Part shown: positions 1 through 6,774 of the stretch, piece after piece
Layout: each line of letters opens with the position of its first letter
How positions within the stretch are numbered: position 1 is the first letter of the stretch
Assembly: GCA_028820995.1 (NCBI GenBank)
Contig: JAPPHR010000069.1
Span: forward strand, 1-36,581
From: Rhodospirillales bacterium
GTDB taxonomy: Bacteria; Pseudomonadota; Alphaproteobacteria; UBA828
Length of the DNA stretch: 36,581 nucleotides
Direction of reading: 5' to 3'
Program-made: the position numbers and the translations under genes
The notes under the pieces: generated by a model
What the model was told of the DNA's origin: nothing
Seen by the model: only the letters and a program-made list of their open reading frames with translations
Database searches by the model: none

Positions 1-2
1 AC

Positions 3-314
3 CCCGCCGCAGCGCCGACGTTCGGCGACTACGGGGCACGCGAGGCCTCGATCGCCTGGTTCACGACCCCGGAGGGTTATCCGCAGATCAATCCGCTGGG
101 TAACATCATCGGGGCCATCATCATGTTCTGGGTGCTGGGCTTTATCCCCTGCTACATCGTCGCAAGGGTCCTGCAGCACTTCAAGATGCTGCGGGTGCCG
201 CGCGAGGTCGAGCTGGCGGGTCTGGATACGCATCAACTCGGCGATGCGTATCCCTACCATGCACACCAGGAGACGGCGTTCGAGAAGATCGAGCGCACCT
301 ACGCCAAGGAATAG
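3..314 (+). CDS. amt: Ammonium transporter (Amt family), C-terminal fragment
   Basis: Only the last ~103 codons are present; the gene enters from the left edge and ends at TAG 312-314. Amt proteins are inner-membrane trimers that conduct ammonium/ammonia. The visible part holds a final hydrophobic helix (around IIGAIIMFWVLGFIPCYIVA) followed by a cytoplasmic tail with LRVPREVELAGLD and then a Gly-Asp-Ala-Tyr-Pro stretch. This matches the Amt C-terminal region, where a conserved 'LRV..E.E..GLD..xHGexAY' segment controls gating. The tail is longer than usual, with about 18 extra residues ending KIERTYAKE. A small membrane-protein gene with a perfect AGGAGG ribosome site follows 9 bases later, so the two are probably cotranscribed. 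The identification rests on the tail and one helix only; a different transporter with a similar tail is possible but less likely. Confidence 0.72.
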   Translation, partial: PAAAPTFGDYGAREASIAWFTTPEGYPQINPLGNIIGAIIMFWVLGFIPCYIVARVLQHFKMLRVPREVELAGLDTHQLGDAYPYHAHQETAFEKIERTYAKE

Positions 315-323
315 GAGGCAAAG

Positions 324-581
324 ATGGCATCCACAGGCTTGGACTCTTTCGCCAATCCTGCCGACATCGGCGCCATGTATCCAGGCGTGGGCGCCGAGAC
401 GGCGATGGTCGGGATCCTCGTGGCTCTCTGGGTGGGCTGGCACTTCTACCAGGCCCACCAGGAGGAGAGCGAGTATCGCGAAGCGTTGAAACTTTACCGC
501 GAGGTCGGCATGGAGCGCGCCATGCACCATGCCACCGGCACCATCGCGACGGAGGACGAGGTCAAGATTTCGAGTGGCTGA
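324..581 (+). CDS. Small single-pass membrane protein downstream of amt
   Basis: An 85-residue protein that I do not recognise. The start is well supported: TAGGAGG lies 7 bases upstream of the ATG. Residues ~27-43 (AMVGILVALWVGWHFYQ) form one membrane helix. The N-terminal ~25 residues are mildly polar. The C-terminal half is charged (EESEYREALKLYREVGMERAMHH) and likely an amphipathic helix. It lies 9 bases after the ammonium transporter and just before a strong terminator, so it is the last gene of that transcript. A role as an accessory or regulatory subunit of the transporter is inferred from position alone. amt genes are usually paired with glnK (PII), but this protein has no PII T-loop or fold signature. 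Confidence 0.8.
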   Translation: MASTGLDSFANPADIGAMYPGVGAETAMVGILVALWVGWHFYQAHQEESEYREALKLYREVGMERAMHHATGTIATEDEVKISSG

Positions 582-606
582 CCTCTCGCCACCGTCGATC
601 TGTTAC

Positions 607-636
607 GGGGCGGGCCTTCGGGCCCGCCCCTTTCTT
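607..636 (+). terminator. Rho-independent terminator after amt and the small membrane gene
   Basis: A perfect 10-base-pair GC stem (GGGGCGGGCC / GGCCCGCCCC) is closed by a TTCG tetraloop at 617-620 and followed on the plus strand by TTTCTT. The UUCG loop and T-rich tail are classic. On the minus strand there is no T tract after the hairpin, so it mainly serves the plus-strand transcript, separating it from the convergent DsbA-like gene that ends at 642. Confidence 0.9.
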
Positions 637-641
637 ATCGG

Positions 642-1505
642 CTACTGGGTGCCGGAGCCTTCGGTCAGCGCCCGCCGCGCGTCGGCGATGGCGACGCGGA
701 AACGCTCCAGCGGCAGCGCGCCGCCGATCAGGCGATCGCCGATGACGAAGGCCGGCGTCCCGCCGATGCCGAGCGCATTGGCGAGCGCGGCGTTCTGCTC
801 TAGGAGCGAATCCAGGGCGGGATCCTCCATGTCGCGTGCAAGCTGCTGGTCGTCGAGGCCGACGGAACGGGCGACCCCGAGGATATGGTCGCGGTCGAAC
901 GAGCCGTCGGACTCCATCAGCGCCCAGTGAAACGCCTCGTAGTGGCCCTGGTTCCGGGCTGCCAGCGCCGCGCGTGCCGCCTCCGTCGATTCCGGCCCGA
1001 GAATGGGGAACTCCTTGAAGACGAAGCGCAGGTCGTCGTTCTCCGCGAGCAGGGTTTCTACGGTCGGCTTGACGCGCCGGCAGTAGCCGCAGCGATAGTC
1101 GAAGAACTCGACCAGCGTGATCGCGCCGTCGGGGTTGCCGGCGACCGGCGCCTCCGGATCGAAGAGGAGCTCGTCGCGGTAGAGGTGTATGACCTGCCGT
1201 GCCTGTTCCGCCTCCTGCGCGGCCCGCTTGGCCTGCAGCGCCTGCTGGGCCTCGATCAGCACCTCGGGGTGCTCGATCAGGTATTCCCGGATGATCTGGC
1301 GGATCGCATCGACCGGCAGATCGCCGGCCGAGACGGCGGATGCCCCGGAGCCATCGCCACCGGTCCCGGCGGCGCCGGGATCGCACGTGCCGTCTTCTAT
1401 GCTCTTGGTGTCGCAGACGACCTCGGCATGCCCAGGCGCAGCGGCGGTGAAGGTGATGGCCAGCGCGAGCGCGAGCCCGGTTGCGGCAAGGGTGCGGGCG
1501 AGCAT
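642..1505 (-). CDS. DsbA/Com1-family periplasmic thiol:disulfide oxidoreductase
   Basis: A 287-residue exported protein with a signal peptide (residues 1-27, ending GHA) and a thioredoxin fold. The redox motif C139-G-Y-C142 sits in FFDYRCGYC, and the cis-proline loop is GGT-P251. Residues ~62-105 are strongly helical (IRQIIREYLIEHPEVLIEAQQALQAKRAA), like the N-terminal oligomerisation helix of ScsC-type and alphaproteobacterial DsbA proteins, which often act as isomerases or chaperones. An extra cysteine pair (C31 and C42) precedes it. The start has a good ribosome site (GAAGGAG, 7 bases upstream). No DsbB or DsbD partner is adjacent. Family assignment is firm; oxidase versus isomerase activity cannot be decided from sequence. 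Confidence 0.9.
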   Translation of the reverse strand: MLARTLAATGLALALAITFTAAAPGHAEVVCDTKSIEDGTCDPGAAGTGGDGSGASAVSAGDLPVDAIRQIIREYLIEHPEVLIEAQQALQAKRAAQEAEQARQVIHLYRDELLFDPEAPVAGNPDGAITLVEFFDYRCGYCRRVKPTVETLLAENDDLRFVFKEFPILGPESTEAARAALAARNQGHYEAFHWALMESDGSFDRDHILGVARSVGLDDQQLARDMEDPALDSLLEQNAALANALGIGGTPAFVIGDRLIGGALPLERFRVAIADARRALTEGSGTQ

Positions 1506-1587
1506 GTCGTGTCTCCTTCGTCTGACGAAGACGGAGAGTACCTGCCCGGTGCCCGCCCCGCCAACTCACGAAGACGTCAAGCCGACG

Positions 1588-2463
1588 CTACAGACGCACC
1601 GTGCGCCGCGCGCGGAAGCGGAGCGTCGCCAGAACGAGGCCGACGAAGACAAGCCCCACGCCCGCGAGCCGTTGCGACCCCAAGGTCTCGTCCAGCAGCA
1701 GCGCCGTGCTGATGAGGCCGGAGATGGGAATAACGAGGGAGAAAGGCGTCACCAGGTAGGCCGGATAGCGGCGCAGCAGGTAGCTCCACAGCATGAAGCC
1801 GAAGCAGGTGGCAATCAGCCCGAGGAAGAACAGCTCGCCGATGGTCACCCAGGTCATGTCCGTGAGCGCGGTGAAGGCCGCCGCCCCTCCTTCGAAGACG
1901 TAGGAGAGGCCGAGCAGCGGCACCACGCCGATCAGGTGAGCCCAGGCGATCAGGCGAAGCAGGTCGTCGGTGCCCGCGAGCTTGATGATCATGTTGGAGC
2001 AGGCCCAGCACACCGAGGCCGCGAGCACGAAGCCGAGGCCCACAAGCGTCGGCCCGCCCGGCAGCGTGAGGCCGATGATCGCGATGCCCGCGCCGGAGAC
2101 GGCGATCCCCGCGTACTGGGCGCGCCCAGGCCTCTCGTCCAGGATCGCGAAGGCGAAGAGCGTGGTGAAGAAGACCTGGGATTGCAGCAGCAGGGAGCTG
2201 AGCCCCGCCGGCATGCCGAACTCCATACCGAAGATCACCAGCGACATCTGGATCGTGCCCTGGGTGAGCCCGATTCCCAGGGTCCAGTACCAGGCGATTG
2301 CCGGCGGGCGAATGAGGATGAGCACCGGCAGCGCGGCGGTGGCGACGCGGAGCCCGGCCATCATGAGCGGCGGGAGCGCATCGAGCAGCTCCCGCATCAC
2401 CACGAAGGAGAAGCCCCAGAGGCCGGTCACGGCGAGAGCGAGCGCGATGTGGGGAATGGACAT
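1588..2463 (-). CDS. EamA-type drug/metabolite exporter, close to E. coli EamA (YdeD)
   Basis: A 291-residue inner-membrane protein with about ten hydrophobic helices in two homologous EamA halves (DMT superfamily). It shares characteristic stretches with the E. coli O-acetylserine/cysteine exporter EamA: PPLMMAGLRV near residue 31, FGMPAGLSSLLLQSQVFFTT near residue 82, CWACSN in the second half, and ISGLISTALLLDE near the end. Export of cysteine-pathway metabolites is therefore the best guess, but substrate is poorly predictable in this family. It lies between the DsbA-like gene and a second DMT transporter on the same strand, with gaps of 54-82 bases, so loose cotranscription is possible. 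The ribosome site is weak. Confidence 0.88.
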   Translation of the reverse strand: MSIPHIALALAVTGLWGFSFVVMRELLDALPPLMMAGLRVATAALPVLILIRPPAIAWYWTLGIGLTQGTIQMSLVIFGMEFGMPAGLSSLLLQSQVFFTTLFAFAILDERPGRAQYAGIAVSGAGIAIIGLTLPGGPTLVGLGFVLAASVCWACSNMIIKLAGTDDLLRLIAWAHLIGVVPLLGLSYVFEGGAAAFTALTDMTWVTIGELFFLGLIATCFGFMLWSYLLRRYPAYLVTPFSLVIPISGLISTALLLDETLGSQRLAGVGLVFVGLVLATLRFRARRTVRL

Positions 2464-2517
2464 GGGTCAACTGAGTCGCGGCAGGGCTAGGGGCGGCGTT
2501 GTGCCCGCACGGATCCG

Positions 2518-3507
2518 CTAGCCCGGCTCGGCCTCTGCCGGGCTCTCGCGGCGCCGCTGGATGACGAAAATCACCCCCAGAATGAGGCAGACGAGCGCGA
2601 GCCAGACCCAGTGGCTGTGGGTCTCGCCGAAGAACAGGAAGCCCCAGCCGATGCCCGCGAGGGCAACGATGAAGTTCACCGTCGAGAAGAAGACGGGGCC
2701 CAAGAAGCGGATCAGCTCGACGAACAGGTAGATGCCGAGCGTCTGGACGAATACGCAGGTGATCAGCGCCCAGTCGCCGGGGTCCATCCTGCCGTCGAAC
2801 CACCACCACCCGTCCGTCGCCGCCACCAGCGCCAGGATCGGCAGCGTGCCGAAAAAGAAGTAGCCGAACGCGAAGTGGAGCGATTCGGTCGCCGGCGGGC
2901 GCATGAGCGCGGTGGCGAGGCTGGTCGTCGCGTAGCCGATCGGCAGCAGCAGCGCGAGCAAGATCCAGGGCACCAGGTCCCGCGACGGCAGGCTGGTCTC
3001 GGGCACGACCAGAAGCGCGACCCCCACGATGCCGACGCCGAGGCCGAGGACCCGCGGCCACCAGATTTTCTCGAGCCGGAACGCGACCGCGCCCGCATAG
3101 GTCAGGATGGGCGAGAGCACCACGAGCATGCTGATGATACCGGCGGGCACGCCCTCGCCGCTGACGTAGCCCACGGTGAGGTACGGCACGCCCTGCCCGC
3201 TGATGCCGGCGACCGCGTAGGAGACCACGTGCCGGAGCGAGAGCGGCGGCAGGCGCCCCTGGCTGAGAGAGAGCAGCAGGGCCACAGCGGCCCCGCCCAT
3301 GCCCATCAACAGGACGAAGCTGGTAAACGGGATGCCGTTCGCGATTCCGACGCCGGTGAGCGAATAGCTCAGCCCGTAGAGTACGCCGGTAAGGAAGAGC
3401 AGCGAGACCGCGATCCAGAACCCGGCCGGGCGCGCGGCCCAGCGCCGGGCACGGCCCGAGCGGATTGCGGAGAAATCGCTAGCGGACGAGGCGTCCTGGT
3501 CTGCCAA
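2518..3507 (-). CDS. EamA/DMT-family transporter
   Basis: A 329-residue inner-membrane protein with a polar N-terminal tail of about 30 residues followed by roughly ten helices arranged as two EamA repeats (~30-160 and ~175-310). Recognisable features are ISGQGVPYLTVGYVSGEGVPAGIISMLVVLSPILTYAG at the end of repeat one and VFFSTVNFIVALAGIGWGFLFFGETHS at the end of repeat two. It is clearly different from the neighbouring EamA protein (1588-2463), so this is not a recent duplication. Substrate unknown. The C-terminus is a basic cytoplasmic tail (QRRRESPAEAEPG). It probably shares a transcript with the small membrane gene upstream (40-base gap). Confidence 0.85.
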   Translation of the reverse strand: MADQDASSASDFSAIRSGRARRWAARPAGFWIAVSLLFLTGVLYGLSYSLTGVGIANGIPFTSFVLLMGMGGAAVALLLSLSQGRLPPLSLRHVVSYAVAGISGQGVPYLTVGYVSGEGVPAGIISMLVVLSPILTYAGAVAFRLEKIWWPRVLGLGVGIVGVALLVVPETSLPSRDLVPWILLALLLPIGYATTSLATALMRPPATESLHFAFGYFFFGTLPILALVAATDGWWWFDGRMDPGDWALITCVFVQTLGIYLFVELIRFLGPVFFSTVNFIVALAGIGWGFLFFGETHSHWVWLALVCLILGVIFVIQRRRESPAEAEPG

Positions 3508-3546
3508 GGGATGCGGGCCGGACGGCCGGCGGCACCGCGCCGGGCC

Positions 3547-3825
3547 TTAGCCCGCGTCGTTGCTCCCGGTGCGGGACTTCTCCCACATGTGCATGGCCGG
3601 CCTGATCATCATCTTGAAGATGCCGCCTGCCAGGACGAAGACCGTGATGTAGATGAACAGAACTCCGGCAATGCCGTAGCCGTCCTCCGCAGGAAGAAGC
3701 TCCGCGTTCACCATCAGGAAGGCGGTGACGACACAGAAGACCAGCGCCGCCAGCAACGCAGGCGCTTCGCCGGAGCGCCAGAGCTGGCGCAGGCGGCGCA
3801 TTCGATGCTCGTCCAAGATAGCCAC
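3547..3825 (-). CDS. Small two-helix membrane protein, unknown function
   Basis: A 92-residue protein with a basic N-terminus (HRMRRLRQLWR), a first membrane helix at ~24-42 (LLAALVFCVVTAFLMVNAE) and a second at ~53-72 (GVLFIYITVFVLAGGIFKMM), then a polar tail. By the positive-inside rule both ends are cytoplasmic. I do not recognise a family. It sits 40 bases before the DMT transporter on the same strand and about 120 bases after the NAD-kinase-like gene. No paired start is more convincing than this ATG. Confidence 0.7.
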   Translation of the reverse strand: MAILDEHRMRRLRQLWRSGEAPALLAALVFCVVTAFLMVNAELLPAEDGYGIAGVLFIYITVFVLAGGIFKMMIRPAMHMWEKSRTGSNDAG

Positions 3826-3947
3826 GGCCGTTCCCCGTCAGTTGTCGCCCGGCATGTTAGTCGAAGCCGGCTGCGGGGCAAGCCCTTCCTGCCGGCGGCG
3901 GCGCGATATCGTGCGATAATCCTGGCGCAGAACCGCGGAAACAGCCG

Positions 3948-5003
3948 TCACGCAGAGAGCCGCATTTCCGCCGCCTGCTCGAGCAGGCCGCTCCGCGCCG
4001 CAAGCTCCATCGCCCGGGGGATTTCGACGGTAAGCGGCCCGTCGGGCTCCAGCACCACCGCCACCCGGTCCTCGGGCCCGAAAGTGACCTCCCGCTCGCC
4101 GTCGAGCGCCAGCACGCCGCGCGCGAGCCGGATGGGGTGCGAGACGCCAGCCTCCAGGTCGAACACCCGCTCGACCCCGATGTCCGCCATCAGGCCCGGC
4201 GCGAGCGGGGCAGAGACCGTCCGCGCCGCGCCCGGTACGGAGCCCAGATCGACGGCCACGCCGGTGGGTGCGTCGCGCGAGACCGGGCGCACAAGGCCGG
4301 CAATGGAGGAGAGCCCGATGGCGTCGGCCTCGGCGAAGGTCACGAACAATTGGTCGAGAGCCTCGGCCCGCCAGAGCGCCTTCGCCCCGGTCCACGCCGC
4401 GCCGCTGACGCAGACGTCGACGAGCGCGATGTCGCGCGGTGCGCCGTTGACCGTGACCCGGAGCACCTTGTTGCGGCGCGACGCCTCCTCACGCTGCAGC
4501 GCCCCGGTGGCCACCAGCCCGGCCGCGAGGCCCGCGATGGTCGCTTCGCGCATCATCGGGAAGACGTTGTTCGTGCCCGTGGAGAGCGAGGTCAGCGGCA
4601 CGCCGTCGCAGGCCTGAGCGACCAGCCGATTGGTGCCGTCGCCGCCCAGCACCATGATGCCGCCGACCCCGCGTTCCACCATGCGGGCGGTGGCCTCGAG
4701 CGTATCGGCAGCCGATTCCTCGATCGGCATGTCGATGAACTCGACCTCGGGCCAGACCTGGCCCTCGGGCGGGCCGAGCCCGATCGCCCGCTTCACCCGG
4801 TCGGCGATGCCGCTCTCGTCGGGAATCATGTAGCAGGTGTCGACGCCGACTGCGCCCAGGGCCGAGAAGATGCGCGTGATCATGTTGCGCTTCTCGGCGA
4901 TCGGGAACACCGATGCCTGGGCGACGAGGCGTCTGATATCGCGGCCGGCGGCGGGATTGGCGATGATGCCGATCGACGCGCGGCCTGGGATTTCGCTTGC
5001 CAT
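3948..5003 (-). CDS. ATP-NAD kinase / AcoX-like family protein
   Basis: A 351-residue soluble protein of the NAD kinase/diacylglycerol kinase fold. The N-terminal domain has the nucleotide-binding NPAAG (16-20) and the hallmark GGDGTNR (120-126) followed by STGTNN, which bind ATP phosphates in NAD kinases. The C-terminal ~150 residues form a beta-rich domain. Overall length and the early NPAAGRDIRRL are like the AcoX/ATP-NAD-kinase-like branch found next to acetoin dehydrogenase genes, rather than the ~260-300-residue housekeeping NadK. No acetoin genes are nearby. It diverges from the Nudix gene across 159 bases. The activity (NAD phosphorylation or another kinase reaction) is not established by sequence. 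Confidence 0.82.
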   Translation of the reverse strand: MASEIPGRASIGIIANPAAGRDIRRLVAQASVFPIAEKRNMITRIFSALGAVGVDTCYMIPDESGIADRVKRAIGLGPPEGQVWPEVEFIDMPIEESAADTLEATARMVERGVGGIMVLGGDGTNRLVAQACDGVPLTSLSTGTNNVFPMMREATIAGLAAGLVATGALQREEASRRNKVLRVTVNGAPRDIALVDVCVSGAAWTGAKALWRAEALDQLFVTFAEADAIGLSSIAGLVRPVSRDAPTGVAVDLGSVPGAARTVSAPLAPGLMADIGVERVFDLEAGVSHPIRLARGVLALDGEREVTFGPEDRVAVVLEPDGPLTVEIPRAMELAARSGLLEQAAEMRLSA

Positions 5004-5162
5004 ATGGCCTCCGCGAGGGCTTATAGCCCGGCCAGCGGCATGGCGCTATGTGTCTCTCGCCATTGCCCGATGTTGTGACCGGCGCATCTGCTTCGTGTAG
5101 AAACGGCTGGTGGCAGAGCCCGCAGGGTGGGCCGCACAACGCACGATAAGGGAAGAAGCAAC

Positions 5163-5576
5163 GTGACTCAGCGAGGCCCGGCGAACCTGCGCGTCTATGG
5201 CGTGCTGCTGCGCGGCGGGCGGGTGCTGATCGCGGCGGAGGAGGTGGGGGGCCGCGACGTGCTCAAGCTCCCCGGCGGCGCGGTCGAGGCCGGCGAGACG
5301 CCGGAACAGGCGCTCAGGCGCGAGTTCATGGAGGAGGGGAGCCTGAACATCGAGCCGACCTGCCTGCTTCATGCGCCGGGAACCCTCTACAGTCACTGGA
5401 TTCACGGGCCCTACACGCCGATGTACTACGCGGTGGACGGTGGCGGAGAGCCGGTAACGCCGGCGGACGAGCCGGTCGAGCTGCTCTTCATGTGGCCCGA
5501 TGAGGCGGTCGCGAGCGGGCGCATGGCCCGGCCCGAGATCGTCGCGCTGGAACGCGCGCTGGCAGCCGCTCTATGA
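5163..5576 (+). CDS. Nudix hydrolase
   Basis: A 137-residue Nudix-fold pyrophosphohydrolase that would split a nucleoside diphosphate linked to another moiety. The Nudix box runs from GGAVEAGE through REFMEEGSL: the catalytic R-E and E-E are present, but the final conserved glycine of EExG is serine. I chose the GTG at 5163 because GGGAAGAAG lies just upstream; an in-frame ATG at 5127 would add 12 residues. The substrate cannot be read from the sequence; candidates include damaged nucleotides, NAD-like compounds or sugar nucleotides. The stop overlaps the next gene's start (ATGA at 5573), implying translational coupling to the RND adaptor. Confidence 0.88.
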   Translation: MTQRGPANLRVYGVLLRGGRVLIAAEEVGGRDVLKLPGGAVEAGETPEQALRREFMEEGSLNIEPTCLLHAPGTLYSHWIHGPYTPMYYAVDGGGEPVTPADEPVELLFMWPDEAVASGRMARPEIVALERALAAAL

Positions 5577-6760
5577 CGATGCGAGGGCCGCAACAGGGGA
5601 AACGGGGGCCGGTGTACGCACGCCGCCACGAACTCCGGTGCTTTCGGCAGGGTCTGAGGGGCTTTGCCGCCATCGCCGCTGTTCTTGCACTCTGGCTCGG
5701 CGCGGATGTGCCGGAAGCGGCGGCCCAGCAGCCGCCGGCCGTGGTCTCCGTCGACCAGGTGCGCATGGAGGCGACGGCGCAGACCGTGCCGGTGATCGGG
5801 CGACTGGTCGCACGCCGCGCAGGCGACGTCGCCGCACGCACGGCGGGCCCGGTGGCGGAGCTCCATGTCGAGGTCGGCGATCGCGTGGAGACGGGCGATC
5901 CGCTCGCCGTTCTCGACAGGGTCCGGCTCCGGGCCGAGCGCGACCGGCTGGCGGCGGTGGTCAACCAGGCACAGGCGCAGGTAGAGCGGCTGACGGCCCA
6001 GGCGGCACTTCGACGCCAGGAGCTAAGCCGGCTGGAGGGGCTTCGGGATTCGGCGGCGTTCGGCCAGGGCCGCTACGACGACGCCAGGCAGGAGGTGATC
6101 ATCGCCGAGAGCGCCATCGGCACGGCGGAGGCGACCCGTGTCAGTGCCGCCGCGAGCCTCTCGCTTGCCCAGATCGATCTCTCCTGGGCCACGATCGAGG
6201 CGCCCTATCCCGGCGTCGTCACCACTGTTCACACCGAGGTCGGCGCCTGGCTCGCCGTCGGCCAGCCGGTGGTGTCCATGATCAACGACCTCGATCTCGA
6301 GGTCGAAGCCGACGTGCCGTCGAGCCGTGTCGCGGCGTTGACAGATGGCACTGCGGTCGCGCTAGCCCTCGACGACGGCAGCGAGCACACGGCGGTCGTG
6401 CGCACCGTGGTGCCGGCGGAGAACGCGCTCACCCGCACGCGCCAGGTTCGCTTCACCCCGCGCTTCGGGCCCGTGAGCAAGCCGCTCGCGATCAATCAGT
6501 CGGCGACGGTGATGGTGCCCACCGGGGCCGGACGCGAGGTGCTCACCGTGCACAAGGACGCCATCGTCCGCAACCAGGGGCAGGCGTTCGTCTACGTCGC
6601 CTCGGACGGGACGGCGCAGATCCGGCCGGTGCAGCTGGGCGCGGCCGTGGGCGGGCGCTTCGAGGTGCTGGGCGGCCTCGGCCCCGGCGAGCCGGTCGTG
6701 GTGCGCGGCAATGAGCGCCTGCGGCCAGGCCAAGCCATCACGGTCGGCGGCGCCGGCTAG
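5573..6760 (+). CDS. RND efflux periplasmic adaptor (HlyD/AcrA family)
   Basis: A 395-residue membrane-fusion protein bridging an inner-membrane RND pump to an outer-membrane channel. After a long basic N-terminus comes a hydrophobic export segment (residues ~29-50, GFAAIAAVLALWLG to EAAAQ). Then follow a lipoyl-like half (GPVAELHVEVGDRVETGDPLAVLD), an alpha-helical hairpin (~120-195), the second lipoyl half (ATIEAPYPGVVTTVHTEVGAWLAVGQPVV), a beta-barrel and a membrane-proximal domain (VHKDAIVRNQGQAFVYV, ending LRPGQAITV). No lipobox cysteine is visible at the processing site. It overlaps the Nudix gene by four bases and precedes the pump by 14 bases. Confidence 0.93.
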   Translation: MTMRGPQQGKRGPVYARRHELRCFRQGLRGFAAIAAVLALWLGADVPEAAAQQPPAVVSVDQVRMEATAQTVPVIGRLVARRAGDVAARTAGPVAELHVEVGDRVETGDPLAVLDRVRLRAERDRLAAVVNQAQAQVERLTAQAALRRQELSRLEGLRDSAAFGQGRYDDARQEVIIAESAIGTAEATRVSAAASLSLAQIDLSWATIEAPYPGVVTTVHTEVGAWLAVGQPVVSMINDLDLEVEADVPSSRVAALTDGTAVALALDDGSEHTAVVRTVVPAENALTRTRQVRFTPRFGPVSKPLAINQSATVMVPTGAGREVLTVHKDAIVRNQGQAFVYVASDGTAQIRPVQLGAAVGGRFEVLGGLGPGEPVVVRGNERLRPGQAITVGGAG

Positions 6761-6774
6761 CGGCGCCCCTTGCG

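Noticed and set aside
695-710. A GACGCGGAAACGCTCC stretch matching half of the repeat's left palindrome
   Set aside because: It lies inside the DsbA-like coding sequence, encodes conserved-looking residues (LERFRV), and neither the partner arm nor any flanking repeat sequence is present; chance match.
562-1569. Longer arginine-rich minus-strand frame overlapping the DsbA-like gene
   Set aside because: Arg/Gly/Pro-rich low-complexity translation typical of a shadow frame in GC-rich DNA; the 642-1505 frame has a signal peptide and CxxC motif.
1588-3507. Tandem duplication of EamA transporters
   Set aside because: The two proteins share only the family fold; their sequences differ throughout, so they are not recent duplicates.
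2611-4617. 668-residue plus-strand open frame over the exporter and NAD-kinase-like genes
   Set aside because: It spans several real minus-strand genes and has shadow composition (Arg/Asp/Glu/Gln repeats) with no domain.
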